From Saposhnikovia divaricata (Eukaryota; Streptophyta; Magnoliopsida; Apiales; Apiaceae), in assembly GCA_036435485.1 (NCBI GenBank), contig CM071598.1:173734148-173798147 (forward strand): DNA of 64,000 nt. Direction: 5' to 3'. The notes beneath the pieces are model-generated. The model was given only the letters and a program-made list of their open reading frames with translations. It ran no database searches and was not told where the DNA came from. Of this stretch, positions 48,726 through 60,225 are shown one piece after another. Position 1 is the first letter of the stretch, and each line of letters begins with the position of its first letter. The position numbers and the translations under genes are program-made.

Positions 48726-49680
48726 TCTTTATATTATAAAAAGGAAAATCCCCGGATATTTGGTGAAACTTTGAAATAATTCAAAAATTATTTATTAAAT
48801 TTATTAAATTATTTCAGTTTTCAAACATAAAATATACAATTATAAAAATAACTGATATTATTAAAGTCAACTCTATCAACTCTAAATTATATAATAGTCA
48901 GTATATAAAAAATAAATTCTAACTTTTTTACATCAATATATCCCAATTCTAATTGAATCTTAAGAAAATCTTAGTGACATCTAAACTGAAATCAAGGTCA
49001 AAAACTCAAAAAGGATTTTAGTATTTAAATTTTTATTATTGTATATGTTTAGTATTTTATAATATATATAACGAGCGTCGGCCTAAAAAATTTTAAGACA
49101 AAATCGATAAATAAAATTCAAAGAGCATATTGATATTAAATTTTTATTATTGTGCATGCTTAGTATTTTAATAATATATATAACGGGTCCCGGCCTAAAA
49201 AATTGTGAGACAAAATCGATATAGAAAAATATATGAAAAATTTATCTTATCATCTATGTATATTTAATTTATACAACATTGTATTCACCAATTCATATTG
49301 ATATTATAGAAATATTTTTGTCGATTTTTTTCTTAAATAATATTTAATTAAAATTTTAAAAAAATTGTGAGGCAAAATCGGTAAATAAAAGTTAAAGAGC
49401 ATTTCAGTATTTAAATTTTTATTATTGTGTATACTTTGTATTTTTATAATATATACAACGGGTATCAGGCTAAAAAATTGTGAGACAAAATCGGTATAGA
49501 AAAATATATGAATAATTTATCTTATTATCTTTGTATATTTAATTTATACAATATTGGTTCACCATTTTATATTGATAATATAGAAATATTTTTGTCGATT
49601 TTTTTCTTGAATAATTTGTATTTAATTTTTTTTTAAAAAAATTATAAGGCCACCGCGAAGCGCGGCTTAGTCAACTAGTA
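48726..49680 (+). mobile_element. Non-autonomous Helitron, 955 bp
   Basis: 5' end TCTTTATATTATAAAAAGG preceded by A. 3' end is the hairpin CCGCGAAGCGCGG, then ctTAGTCAA and CTAG followed by T. This is the A|TC...CTAG|T arrangement of Helitrons. The interior repeats a ~270-bp segment with 'taaaaaattgtgagacaaaatcg' words (about 49090-49660). No Rep/helicase. Confidence 0.75.
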
Positions 49681-49707
49681 TTACATTAATCTATATCCAT
49701 ATCTACA

Positions 49708-51806
49708 TCTATACTATTATATATATTATATAAAAGCCGAAACATTAAAAGTTTGGTTGGTTGGTTGGTCGGTCGGTCGGTACAGAATAACTAAATAATT
49801 TCCTTTTCCAGGTAAAATATAATATTTTTATATTTTATCTAACTAAAATTTCTCCTTTATTAATAAATTTCCTTTTTCAGGTTAAACATATTACCTTTTC
49901 TATTTTCCAATAACTAAATAATTTTCTTTTTCACGTAAAATACAATATCTTTTACAATTTATCTAACTAAAATTCCTTCTTTTTTAAAAACACTACTAAC
50001 AATTTTGTTTAATAAAATAACATAATTATATTATAATTACTATTAATTGATCAATTACCTTTTTTAGCCAAAACACATTACCTTTTCTATTTTCTCTAAC
50101 TAAAATCTCTCTTTTTTTCCAATTATATCATGGATGGTTACCTTTTTCAGCCAAAACATGTTACCTTTTTTCTTTTCTCTTACTAAAACCTCACTTTTTT
50201 CAATATTATCACGGGCGTTTCTATTTAATAAAAATAAAATAATAATATTATAATACTAATAATTAACCGATTACCTTTTTAACTAAAATGTATCGTCTTT
50301 TTTAATTTTTCTAATTAAATTCCCTTTTATCCTAGAAATATCACTGGTAACATTAATTTCTCATTTTTTAAAAAACTATAACCTATTTTATTTAGTAAAA
50401 TAACATAATCAACTTATTTACCCTTACTCAATTATAGATAAAATCCATTCTACTAACTAATCAATTTCCTTTTTCAGGTTAAACATATTATCTTTTCTAT
50501 TTTTCAATAACTAAATAATTCCTTTTTTCAGGTAAAATACATATCTTTTATATTTTATCTAACTAAAATTTCTCCTTTATTAATCAATTTCCTTTTTCAG
50601 GTTAAACATATTACCTTTTCAATTTTTCAATAACTAAATAATTTCCTTTGTCAGTTAAAATACAATATCTTTTATATTTTATTTAACTAAAATTTCTCCT
50701 TTTTAAAAACACTACAAGCAATTTTATTTAATAAAATAACATAATTATATTACAATTTCTATTAATTAATCAATCACCCTTTTCACCCAAAACACATTAC
50801 CTTTTCTATTTTCTCTAACTTAAATATCTTTTTTTTCCAATTATATCATTGATGGTTACCTTTTTCAGCCGATACATGTTACCTTTTTTCTTTTCTCTTA
50901 CTAAAACCTTTCTTTTTTCAATAATATCACAGGCGTTTCTATTTAAAAATATTATAATACTAATAATTAACCGATTACCTTTTTAGATAAAATGTATCAT
51001 CTTTTCTATTTTTCTAATTAAATTCCTTTTTTTCCTATAAATATCACGGGCAACATAATTTCTCATTTTTTTTAAAAACTATGACCAATTTTATTTAGTA
51101 AAATAACATAATTAAATTATAAATACTATAAACTAATCAATTACCTTTCTCACATAATTTATTTCATCTTTTTAATTTTCACGCTACCTTTCTATTCTTT
51201 CTAACTAAAATCTCTCTTTTTTCAATTATATCACGGACGGTTCTATTTAATACAATAAATTAATAATATTATAATATTAATAATTAACTGATTACCTTTT
51301 TCAGCTAAAACGTATCATCTTTTTTATATTTTCTAACTAAATTCCTCTTTTAATAGAAATATCACAGACAATATTAATTTCTGCTATTCTAAAACATTAC
51401 TAGCAATTGTATTTAGTAAAATAACGTAATTAATTAAGTTATGATTACTATAAACTAATCAATTACCTTTTGTACCTAGAACATGTTACAATTTTAATTT
51501 TCTCTAACTAAATTCTCTCTTTTTCTAATCATATAAAGGGAAATCTATTTAATAAAATTAAATAATAATTTTGTATTTACTAATAATTAACCGATTACCT
51601 TTTTCAACTAAAACCTATAATATTTTCTAACTAAAATCCATCCTTTTCTAGAAATATCACGGATAACATTTATATAATTATTATCAAATCATCTCATATA
51701 AAAATTTAAACCTTCAAAATTCATGTTTTAAAAAAAATAATTTAAATTAATGAAAAAAAAATATAATATTAAAAATAATCCGTGCATCGCACGGGTTTTA
51801 ACCTAG
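49708..51806 (+). mobile_element. Non-autonomous Helitron, 2.1 kb, built of internal repeats
   Basis: 5' end TCTATACTATTATATATATT after A, then a TTGG/TCGG tetranucleotide tract (49752-49780). 3' hairpin CCGTGCATCGCACGG, then gttttaac, CTAG and T. The interior is about three rounds of a ~600-bp block made of 'cctttttcaggttaaacat', 'taactaaataatt', 'cagccaaaacatgttacc' and 'attaaccgattacc' words. No coding capacity. Confidence 0.8.
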
Positions 51807-52239
51807 TAATATAAATTGCTGCATAACCCATTCCTTAGGTTCGATATCCATATTTACAGATCCAAATTTTAACTTTAATTTGATCCATGTGCCATTCATT
51901 TCAAGATTTGGTATTCATAGTTCGTACAAGATCCATCTTCTTATTTGACCCATTTTTAATTGCAACACTTAAAATATCATTAATGTAATTTATAGTATTT
52001 ATTGAAATTATATTTAAAAAAACTTAAACCAATCTTTTAATTTGAAAAGCTCATCATTGAATATTATCTCATGACATATATAACATATACAATAAATTGT
52101 TTATCTAGATTAATTTTTAAATAAACTTATATAATATATAAAAGCAATGCACTTATGTTAATGTTAATTTTTTAAGAAATTTATCATTCAAACTTAATTA
52201 TAATATTATTTAAATTATTGTTATTGAATAATTTTTGAA

Positions 52240-52275
52240 ACACCCATAAACGTAGAACGGGTTATAATTTAGTTA
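52240..52275 (+). other. Isolated Helitron-like 3' end
   Basis: cacCCATAAACGTAGAACGGGttataattTAG|T resembles the 3' hairpin plus terminus of the neighbouring Helitrons, but the terminal CTRR is imperfect. No matching 5' end was located. 51810-52320 is otherwise A+T-rich with no gene. Confidence 0.35.
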
Positions 52276-52319
52276 ATTTTAAAGTTTGTAAAGAAATTTG
52301 CTATAATAAAAAAAGAGTT

Positions 52320-52490
52320 AAATATTAATATGGATCTTATGCGAACCATATACGAACCTATTATGAATATAAAACCCGAAAATGGATAATACATGGGTTA
52401 AATTAGAATGAAAAATAATTTCCAAATATATATATGGATCCCGAAACTGAGATGCAGGTTATCCACTAATTTATTATATATTGATATATA
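52320..52490 (+). repeat. Old dispersed repeat, copy c (uninterrupted)
   Basis: Contains 'atgcgaaccatatacgaacc', 'tatggatcccgaaactgag' and 'ttatccactaatttattata'. This matches copies a and b and shows the family without an insertion at the GCTAT or AATTGAGG sites. Confidence 0.6.
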
Positions 52491-52894
52491 TGGATTTATT
52501 TGATTACAAAAATATACTTGTACAAAAATAGCCAACTAAGTTCATATGGTGATTTCGCAGTTAAATAGCTATAATACTGAATTTGATATTCTTAATTTAT
52601 TCGTTTTGTCATGAAATGGAATTTGATATTCTATTACAAAGAAAGGAATTTTTTTCCATTTTAAGATTTGCGTCAATGCTAACCCAGAATATTCCCATAA
52701 TATTTAAATATAATAATATTTTGAATATTTTTTTAAGTGATTGAGAATAAAAAAATGTTGTATATTTTAAAAGATATTATTATTTTAAAAGATGTTACAC
52801 AAATCACAATAATCCAAAAATTATAGTGCTTTAATCCAATCGACACGACCTGAATAAAATCCGCAATCCAAAATAACGAACCCTAATTTTACAG

Positions 52895-52903
52895 TATAAA
52901 TAG
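52895..52903 (+). promoter_or_regulatory. Probable TATA box of the 52997 gene
   Basis: TATAAATAG lies 102 bp before the ATG. A start site ~30 bp downstream would leave a ~70-nt leader without another ATG in good context except at 52919, which meets no long frame. Confidence 0.55.
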
Positions 52904-52996
52904 AAGCTCAGAGAAGACATGCCATTTGCCGTGGTCCATTATACGATATAAGTTCACAAATTATCAAGCCTTCTGATAAAATCATCCTTCACAACA

Positions 52997-54802
52997 ATGC
53001 CACCCCATTTATCATATACAAAATTCAGTCCATCAGCCAAAGTGTCATATGCCATCACAAATTATGTAGCTTTAATGGATAAAGAATCAGTGCACGAAGA
53101 TTTTCATCCCCTGATGGATTTCTTGAACACTTCTCCAATCAGTTATGCACTCACTGCAAGCCCTCCAATCTATGCTGAGATAGTTCAAGAAATGTGGAGC
53201 ACAGCTGATTGCAGCACCACAAGAGGTGAAATAAAATTCACAATTAACGGTAACTCATATATCATTACTCCTTCTGTGATTAACGAAGCACTTCATTTCC
53301 CTGAATCCAACTTCGAAAACACACCTACTCAGGGTGCGATTATTTCCATGTTAAAAGCTATTAATTATGCAGGAGACCCCTGGTTTTTAAGTCAGATACT
53401 TAAGAAAAATTTTAGGAAGGAGTGGTCGTATTTTTTCGACACTCTAAATAAGGTTTTTGCGGGGAAATGTAGTTCCTACGATACCATAAATATTTTTGTT
53501 CTGAAAATTGCTTATAGCCTTTTGTATGGTAGGAGAATTGACATTGGAAAACTATTGCTTGATGAATTCACTTTTAAATTTGGTGGTACGCAAGATAGAG
53601 ACCACATTATCTACTATGCGAGATTTCTTATGATTATTGCTAACTATTTGTGTAAGGATATTTGTATCGAAGACAAAGATGATACATTGCAAGTGCATAT
53701 GCAAACAAAGAAATTGTTTGCTAGCTTAGTAACAAAGAATCTTAATGCTGAGGCTGAGTATGTGCTTCCAGAGCACGTTCGAGAACAGCTCTCTACTATA
53801 TATTCCGCACTCTCACACACAAGTTCTTTGCTACTTCCTCCCACAATTGAGGTTGTGAGAGAAGGCTACACTTCTCCGACCCAAGAAGCACTTCCCTTGC
53901 CATATCAGTCTGGAACAGTAGCCACCTCAGCAGTCTCTCAATCAGCTGGTAAAAGAAAGAGATCTACTTTGCTTTGTACGACTGAGGATGAAAATGTAGA
54001 AAATGGAACAGCACCTGAGGTACATCTACCTCGGAAAAAGAAGGATACAAGCAAATTAAGTAGTCTGTCTGTTGCTGATCAAGAAATGCCACCTGCAGAA
54101 ACTAGGGAAGGCATACCAGCAGTTGAGCTTCCTTCATCTCCGGAGGAAGAAAAGCCAGTACGTGGCCTGCTTGTACCTGCACAGGAATCGGATCAACACC
54201 TTATGAATGCAGCATCTGTATTGAAATCTCATTTGGTGGACCGTCTCACAAGTTCTGCTAACATTCTATGTGCCGAGGACATGATTCTTCTTGCTAATAA
54301 GTGTTACAATACACTTGAAGGATTAGGAGATAACTATACAACATTCAGCACTGAAGTTAACAAACTGATTGCACAACACCAAGAGCTAGCACTTGCTGCT
54401 AAAAGGAAAGAAGATTGGAATGAATGGGACATAAATACTCGTTATATCCACAAAGTGCAGTCTCTGTTTGAAGTGCGACAGAATTTATCCAGTGCCAAAG
54501 ACAAACTCTCTACAGCCAAGACACATGCAGATTCTTTAAAGCTTAAAAAAGAAGAGCTGACAGGTGCATTACTTAAGGTTACCGAGGAATTGAATGAGGT
54601 AGGAGAGAGAGTTAAGACCCTCACAGCTGAGAGGGATCAATATGAAGAGGCTCATTCTGTTGCTGAAGCTGAACTTGGGAAATTGGATGCCAAGAAAGAG
54701 GAAGCTTGTGTGGCATTTAAGGCAATCAATGACCAATATAATGCTGCCCATAAAGAATTTGAGAAAATAAGAAATCACTTGCTGCAGCTAGTAAGGAAGT
54801 AA
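52997..54802 (+). CDS. Stand-alone relative of the Sirevirus third ORF
   Basis: 601 codons, single exon, ATG context cacaacaATGCC, TATA box at 52895. Residues ~30-215 match the Sirevirus ORF at 19266 almost residue for residue: YIITP (88-92), FRKEWSYFF (139-147), YSLLYGRRIDIG (173-184) and YYARF (~206). Residues ~280-400 are Ser/Pro/Glu-rich with two basic clusters (GKRKRS ~317, PRKKKD ~345) that could be nuclear signals. Residues ~480-601 form a strong coiled coil (LTAERDQYEEAHS, AEAELGKLDAKKEE). There is no membrane segment. No LTR, PBS or PPT was seen around it. It could be a domesticated or captured gene, or a remnant of another element's ORF. Function unknown. Confidence 0.75.
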   Translation: MPPHLSYTKFSPSAKVSYAITNYVALMDKESVHEDFHPLMDFLNTSPISYALTASPPIYAEIVQEMWSTADCSTTRGEIKFTINGNSYIITPSVINEALHFPESNFENTPTQGAIISMLKAINYAGDPWFLSQILKKNFRKEWSYFFDTLNKVFAGKCSSYDTINIFVLKIAYSLLYGRRIDIGKLLLDEFTFKFGGTQDRDHIIYYARFLMIIANYLCKDICIEDKDDTLQVHMQTKKLFASLVTKNLNAEAEYVLPEHVREQLSTIYSALSHTSSLLLPPTIEVVREGYTSPTQEALPLPYQSGTVATSAVSQSAGKRKRSTLLCTTEDENVENGTAPEVHLPRKKKDTSKLSSLSVADQEMPPAETREGIPAVELPSSPEEEKPVRGLLVPAQESDQHLMNAASVLKSHLVDRLTSSANILCAEDMILLANKCYNTLEGLGDNYTTFSTEVNKLIAQHQELALAAKRKEDWNEWDINTRYIHKVQSLFEVRQNLSSAKDKLSTAKTHADSLKLKKEELTGALLKVTEELNEVGERVKTLTAERDQYEEAHSVAEAELGKLDAKKEEACVAFKAINDQYNAAHKEFEKIRNHLLQLVRK

Positions 54803-55150
54803 CTGAAAAGTTTACTGCATTTGTATCTTGAAAGAAATCTTCCTAGTCGATTGTGTAACCTCAATGTACCGGAACATCATGTTTAGGAGCTGAAAATGTT
54901 TGTTTTTACTTGCTTGGTGGAGTCGTGGTTATAATTAAAACAATTGCTCCTTCTTTTGGACCCTAAAATTATCGATTTCTATCACTGGTTCATGCTTTGG
55001 TTATGGTGTTTGCTTTTTCATTTTAAAACAAAATTCTCAATATTGATAGAATATGTTATTTCCATCTTCTGCTTACTTGTATTTCTGGGATTGCAGTATT
55101 CTGCTATCAGTAATACATTCTCAGTGTGCATTAGCATATACTGCCTTTCT
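54803..55150 (+). other. 3' flank of the 52997 gene
   Basis: T-rich sequence without an ORF of recognisable content. It is likely the 3' UTR and spacer up to the LINE remnant. Confidence 0.4.
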
Positions 55151-55154
55151 TAAC

Positions 55155-56050
55155 ATTTCTTTTTTGCTAAATTGATAATATATTAAAGAAAAGGAATATA
55201 CAAGATAATGTACAAGCAGGGAGCAAACTATCTTAGTGCAATCTAAGCAACAAAGATTGCACAAAGAAAGCCAACTCTAAAACAAAAGGCCGAACAACCC
55301 TACATAAGAACTACGCAAACCATGCATAAACATCCACCCTATACAAATGTGTTTTGAAAACCGTGTCCACCTTAATCATGTTAATGTCCACCTTAATCAT
55401 GTTAAGCAATTTGTAGGGACTGAAAATGCCATTGTTGTGGGCTCTAGCATTTCTTTCCCTCCATACATGATAAGCAAAGGTCAGCATTGCATATAAAGCA
55501 ATAGCTCTTTGAATAGGGTCCTGTGTATGAGCAATGTCCATCCGGAAAGAAGACCAAAATTGATTGAGATTGGGTTGAAGATTCATCTGCTCAAGTAGCC
55601 TGTCTAAAATCCAGCGAGTGAAGTGGCACTCCAAAAAAAAGGAGATGAGCAGATTCAGACCCACCTGCACAAAGATAACAAAAAGATGTAGGAACAATAC
55701 AAAACATTTGAAGTTAATCCAGCGTGTAGAGTCCGCCCCTGCAAAGAATCCAGTTGTGCTGAGCATATCGTTTGATCCCTGGTTTAAACCACACCACATT
55801 GTATCATGCAACAGATTCCTTCTGGGCACATATGCTGTCCCAAATATCCCAAGTTTTAGGTGAATGAGAGTCTCCAGGCGGAAAACCGACTCTCATAATC
55901 AAAGGTGGCAGCTTGAGGTAACAACTAGATCCCTGATTGAATGAAGTCACCAACCTTAGCAAGAGCATGCGAGTTGGAGTTAAAAATAATGTCATCATCA
56001 GGAGAGTGAGCTACGCATGTATTGTTCCACCATGGGTCTAGCCAGAAGTG
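55155..56050 (-). mobile_element. 5'-truncated LINE remnant
   Basis: Minus strand, read in several frames. It has the end-of-RT motif THFWLDPWWNN and then HALAKVGDFI (~56045-55930), a reverse-transcriptase zinc-binding region with WDIWDSI, FFLECHFTRWILDRLL and HVWRERNARAHNN (~55640-55430), and a 3' tail near 55170 with 'tatattccttttctttaata' and an A-rich end. It lacks endonuclease and most of RT, and carries frameshifts. It lies between the 52997 gene and its decayed paralogue. Confidence 0.75.
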
Positions 56051-56599
56051 GGTGTTATACCCATTACCATGCCTTACACTTTCTTTACAATGTTTCATTA
56101 AATTGTTGAATTGGCACCTTAATCCACTGGCGTTTAGATTTTGTACTATGCACTTCGTGTTATCAGCAAGTCCTGCAGTACTATTTACAACAACTCCCGA
56201 TTTTTGATTTCATCGGACAGCTATAAACCAGCTTTAATTTGCTTATTACTGTAGTCTTAAATTTTACACATATTGACCATATCAGAAGCTTATTTTACAA
56301 TAAGCAAGTTTCTTATAAGACACATAGGTTACGAAAAACTAAACAGAGAATAGCCGAGAAGACGATGGTTTTTCGGTTTATTAAAACAAAAAATCTCAAA
56401 ATTGCAAATCTAGATTACAGGTCTTATATAGCACCGTCATAAAGTAAAGTATCTAATTAATATATCAGATGTCGATCCACACCATATTTCCCCAAACCCC
56501 ACTTCGTGATCTGATGATGCATGAATGCTCTTGCATACAATGTATCGATTAGCTTGTAAGCTCTTGATTTTACGTGACTTGTATTCTTGTTTTTCTGCT

Positions 56600-57050
56600 T
56601 CAGCTGCTTGTGTTTCCTGACTTCTTCTGTAACTATGATTCAGCCTCGCACAAGTTACCTACTGATGAGGAGATTATTTTCATGTTGTAATCTATTATGC
56701 TCGGAGACCGTGGCAGTTAAGTCAGTTGCATAGGAAATATCTTAGGAAGGAATGGTCGTATTTCTTTGAGACTTTATAGAACGAGGCTTTTGCTCCTAGA
56801 TGTGGTGGTTATAATGTCATAACAAGGTTTATTCAGAAAATTGCTTGCAGTTTAATGTATGGGAAGACGTTTGACATTAGCAATGTGGTGAATAGAAGTA
56901 AAGTGGTTTTTTATGCGAGATTCTTTATGACTATTGCTAATTATTTGTGTAAGGAATTTAGTACGGAATATATATGATAGTTGCAAGTGTCTGTGCAAGG
57001 AAAGGGGTTCTCTAAATTAGTCACGAGGAATCTTCATGATATTATGGGTC
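56600..57050 (+). pseudogene. Decayed paralogue of the 52997 gene
   Basis: Nucleotide and broken protein similarity to 53290-53750: 'gagattattttcatg', 'ttaggaaggaatggtcgtat' (LRKEWSYFFETL then a stop), IQKIACSLMYGKTFDIS, FYARFFMTIANYLCKEF, and KLVTRNLHD for SLVTKNLNA. Stops and indels break it, and the N- and C-terminal parts are missing. It shows that the stand-alone family had at least two members here. Confidence 0.8.
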
Positions 57051-57339
57051 TTTTTCTTAGGTTGTCATATTTTGGGCATTTTATACTTAAGTTGTGATTT
57101 TAGAGACCATTTCTCAGCCAATGAGAATTTGAAACCGTATATAGCCCGTAAAATGATCCAAGTAATTAATTAGGTATTTGAGATGTTTTCAATTAAAATG
57201 TTTATATTCTTCAACCTTCCCTCTCTAACTCGGTTTTGCACTTGGGGGCGGGTGACGTTCAAACCCGAGATCCTTTGGATCAACGGAAGATCCCGATTTG
57301 TTATTATTTTTCAAAATAATTAAGTTCAGTAAATAGGTT

Positions 57340-57775
57340 TAAAATAAATTGGCCATTATGCGGTCCAAATTGAGTCCATGACAATAGGTTTAAGTAAGAA
57401 AGTTGTTTAAAATAAGTAGATTATAAAGATATGCTTATATTAGTTTTGGGTCCAAGTAGCAAAAATTAAGTAATAAGGCCTGAATACTAATACATAAGTA
57501 CCATATCGATTGATCGATTACCAAACTTTTAATATTAAAATAAATCAAGCTATTATCCGGTCCAAACTAAGTTCATGACAATAGATTTAAATAAGAGAAA
57601 ACATTTTAAATTAATTAAAATAAGTAGATACTTTTTCTTTCAAGTTCTAAAACTATATTTCTATTATTTTTGGGCAAAGGTAGAAAAATTAAGTAATAAA
57701 GCCTAAATACCAAAAGAATAAGCACCATACCGATCGATCGAGTCATTACCAAACTTTTAATGCTTCAACTTTAAT
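57340..57775. repeat. Tandem ~220-bp repeat, two copies
   Basis: Units at ~57340-57540 and ~57540-57775 share 'cggtccaaa.t.agt.catgacaatag.tttaa', 'aattaagtaataa.gcct.aatac', 'gatcga' and 'accaaacttttaat'. Noncoding. 57050-57340 holds nothing recognisable except a B-box-like word (rc GGGTTTGAAC near 57260). Confidence 0.6.
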
Positions 57776-57779
57776 AATA

Positions 57780-58284
57780 CTAGTTTTATATCTCGTGTAA
57801 TGCACATATCACTTTTAATATATTTATGTTTTTGTTGTAAACTTTTTAATTATAATAGATTCTTAAACGTAAATTCATTAAAATAGGTTTTATATTGAAT
57901 AAGTTTAAAAATGTATTTAAAATAAAATAGTTATATTTGTTTTGATTAGAATGGGTTTGCAAAATAGTTAGTCTCATAGTAATAAATGTTAAATAATAAG
58001 ATTTTTAAAAAAGACTGCTAAATGATTAGGACCAAAATATGTTTTTATATTCTACTTTGAGTACAAGTAACGTAAACTAAGTATTGAAACCCGACTACGA
58101 TACTTCAATTTTAGTATTGGCCATGTTATGCATATGAACTTATAACCCGTGCATATTTTATTATTTTTTTCATATGTTTTTAATTATTTTTTGTGGCAAA
58201 TATTTTTGTTATATAAGATTTTTAAAATTATTAGGTGTTAAAAATGTGTTTAACTAGAAATATTTGTATGTGTCTTAATTAAAA
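57780..58284 (-). repeat. Dispersed A+T-rich repeat, copy 2, with Helitron-like end
   Basis: 57940-58283 matches 1-445. The left edge on the minus strand reads GTGCATTACAC...AAAACTAG|T at 57780, like a Helitron 3' end with a weak hairpin. Confidence 0.45.
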
Positions 58285-59330
58285 CTAGCATGAAAGCCCG
58301 TGCAAAGCACGTGCACTATTTAAATTCATAAAATGTTGTTATTTTGATTTATTTTTTTTCACGGGCATCATTAGTGTGATATTTTTTATGGACACAAGTA
58401 ATAACTCAAATTTCTTACCTGAATTTCATATATGATCATAACAATACAATCACATCTAACGATTTAAAAAACATAATTTGGAATGATTAAACACTATGTA
58501 ATTTACAGATATGAGAATCGAAAACTAATCATAACCACACATTCAAATCTAATTTACATCTCAACCTTCACTAACATCCACTCCTATGCCCCTTCCATTT
58601 TCGACAACCTTAGATACCATGACTTGCTTTACACCGACGGGTATTTTAATCTTTTTATTAGGCAATCTATAAATTACTCGATGCTAATAGGATTAACCGA
58701 TATAATGTAAAAATAATTAAGATAAAATCGAATATTATACTAATATCGAGTAAAAATATGTTATACACTTTATTTATCATTTTTTGTATTAATTTAGTAA
58801 TCAACATATTATAGCCATTCGACTAAAATCTATACTATTATATAAAAGCCGAAACATTAAAAGTTTGGTTGGTCGGTCGGTCGGTCGGTACGGTACCTGT
58901 TGATTTTACTTATTTACTCTTACTCAATTACAAATAAAATCCATCCCACTAACTAATATTTTTCAAAATTTGCGATGGAGTTCGTTATTTCCTCTTGTCA
59001 GTGTGTTTTACCTTTCACGTGCAACGGTTTACTAAGATTCAATTGTTAATAATCGTTCTAAATTCAAATTATTAGCACACTCTAAATTTCGAGGATCATA
59101 TTTATAGTGATGCTTGTTAAATGTGAGAAGGATAACCGACAAAATTGGTATACAAGAAGAGTTAATCGTTAGTTATCAAGTATTACCACGATAATAGTGT
59201 CCTTTAGTTTGTTTTTCAGTAAAATTTTAAAAGAATTACCACGATAGTAGTTCTTTTAACTACTTTCAATCTTAGCCACAACATTTTTTGAATATCTATT
59301 TTCTCTTCTACTCATATGTCTACCTCATAT
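58285..59330 (-). mobile_element. Helitron fragment (minus strand) carrying a second Helitron 5' end
   Basis: On the minus strand the 3' end is GTGCTTTGCACGGGC, then TTTCATG and CTAG|T at 58285, the same family as 61946. The interior shares 'agaagagttaat' and 'caagtattaccac' words with 62130-62170. At 58829 a plus-strand Helitron 5' end (tctatactattatataaaag, then a TTGG/TCGG tract) begins and is cut short near 58960, without a 3' end. Confidence 0.55.
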
Positions 59331-59577
59331 CTACTCCAATTTATTATTGATCATGTGCACTCTCACTTCGGCCTTTTTTCGATCACTATCCAGCCACCTC
59401 ATTATACCTCTAAGATCCGCTCTTTCCTCTAACGACATCATATATGCACATTTATCTTGCCCCACCACCACTCTTTCGTCTTTAACAACCTTAAGTTTGT
59501 TCGTCTTTTCTCTCTCCAATCATTTCCCATTAATCTTTGACAACGTCTCATCGACCTGCGTTTCCATGTTTATATAA
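59331..59577 (-). pseudogene. Possible captured coding fragment, unidentified
   Basis: Minus-strand frame of 62 codons preceded in frame, after one stop, by METQVDETLSKING. It is Lys/Glu/Arg-rich with VVVGQDKCAYMMSLEERADL and RGIMRWLDSDRKKAEV. The composition looks more coding than its A+T-rich surroundings, and it lies inside Helitron-like DNA, where gene fragments are often carried. I recognise no family. It may be chance. Confidence 0.25.
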
Positions 59578-59929
59578 AATTACTATTGTTGTCTTTACGA
59601 GCTGAATATGTGTTATTATAATAAAATAGTTAATTGTCATATCTCTCACACATTAAACATGTATACGTTTTTTGAATGTTATTTTGTTAACATCATTTTT
59701 TTTGAATTTCAATTAAACTCTTTTAATATTTGTCAACAAATTGGATTAACATTTTAATGTACCCAATTTAGTTGTATTATCGTTTTTTTAAGTTGATAAA
59801 AAAAATTGATGTACCTATTCTTTTGCTGGTATTTAGTTGAGTGTATTTCATATCTAGATGTCCAAATTTAACAATAAACGAATTCATGTTGTATGTATAC
59901 TTGGGGATGTGCATCAGGTCGGTCAATTT

Positions 59930-60225
59930 AAGGCCGGGTAGTGTTATACCCGTCACACTCCCCGAATTCGAACATAATCATTGAACCCGTCCCGGTTTCC
60001 GAACGAGGATCATTATGTTCCTAGATTTCTACCCCGAAACGGAAATAGGGATTCCCGCGAAAAATCGTGGATTTTAATTTTTTTAATTAAAATTTTGAAT
60101 ATAATCGTTGAACCCGTATCGATCCCCGAATGAGTATTATTTTGCTTCATGATTCTTACCACGAACGGGGAACGAGGATCCCCACAAAAAATGGGAGATA
60201 CTTAATTTTTTTATTTAAAATGTAT
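59930..60225. repeat. Duplicated GGGGATCC-rich block, two copies
   Basis: ~59970-60080 and ~60105-60200 share 'gaa.ataatc.ttgaacccgt', 'ccccgaa', 'cgaacgggga/cgaggat.cc' and 'aaaaa.tggga' words. These G+C islands resemble nearby 60485-60620 and 60905-61050. They belong to an unidentified element. Confidence 0.5.

Noticed and set aside
55618..56442. Plus-strand ORFs across the LINE remnant and downstream
   Set aside because: The coding signal of the LINE is clearly on the minus strand; downstream ORFs show no recognisable content.
57240..57310. B-box-like GGGTTTGAAC on the minus strand as a tRNA gene
   Set aside because: No A box at suitable distance and no cloverleaf; too weak to call.
58483..58710. 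75-codon ORF on the plus strand
   Set aside because: A+T-rich Helitron-like DNA, no motif, no promoter or start context.
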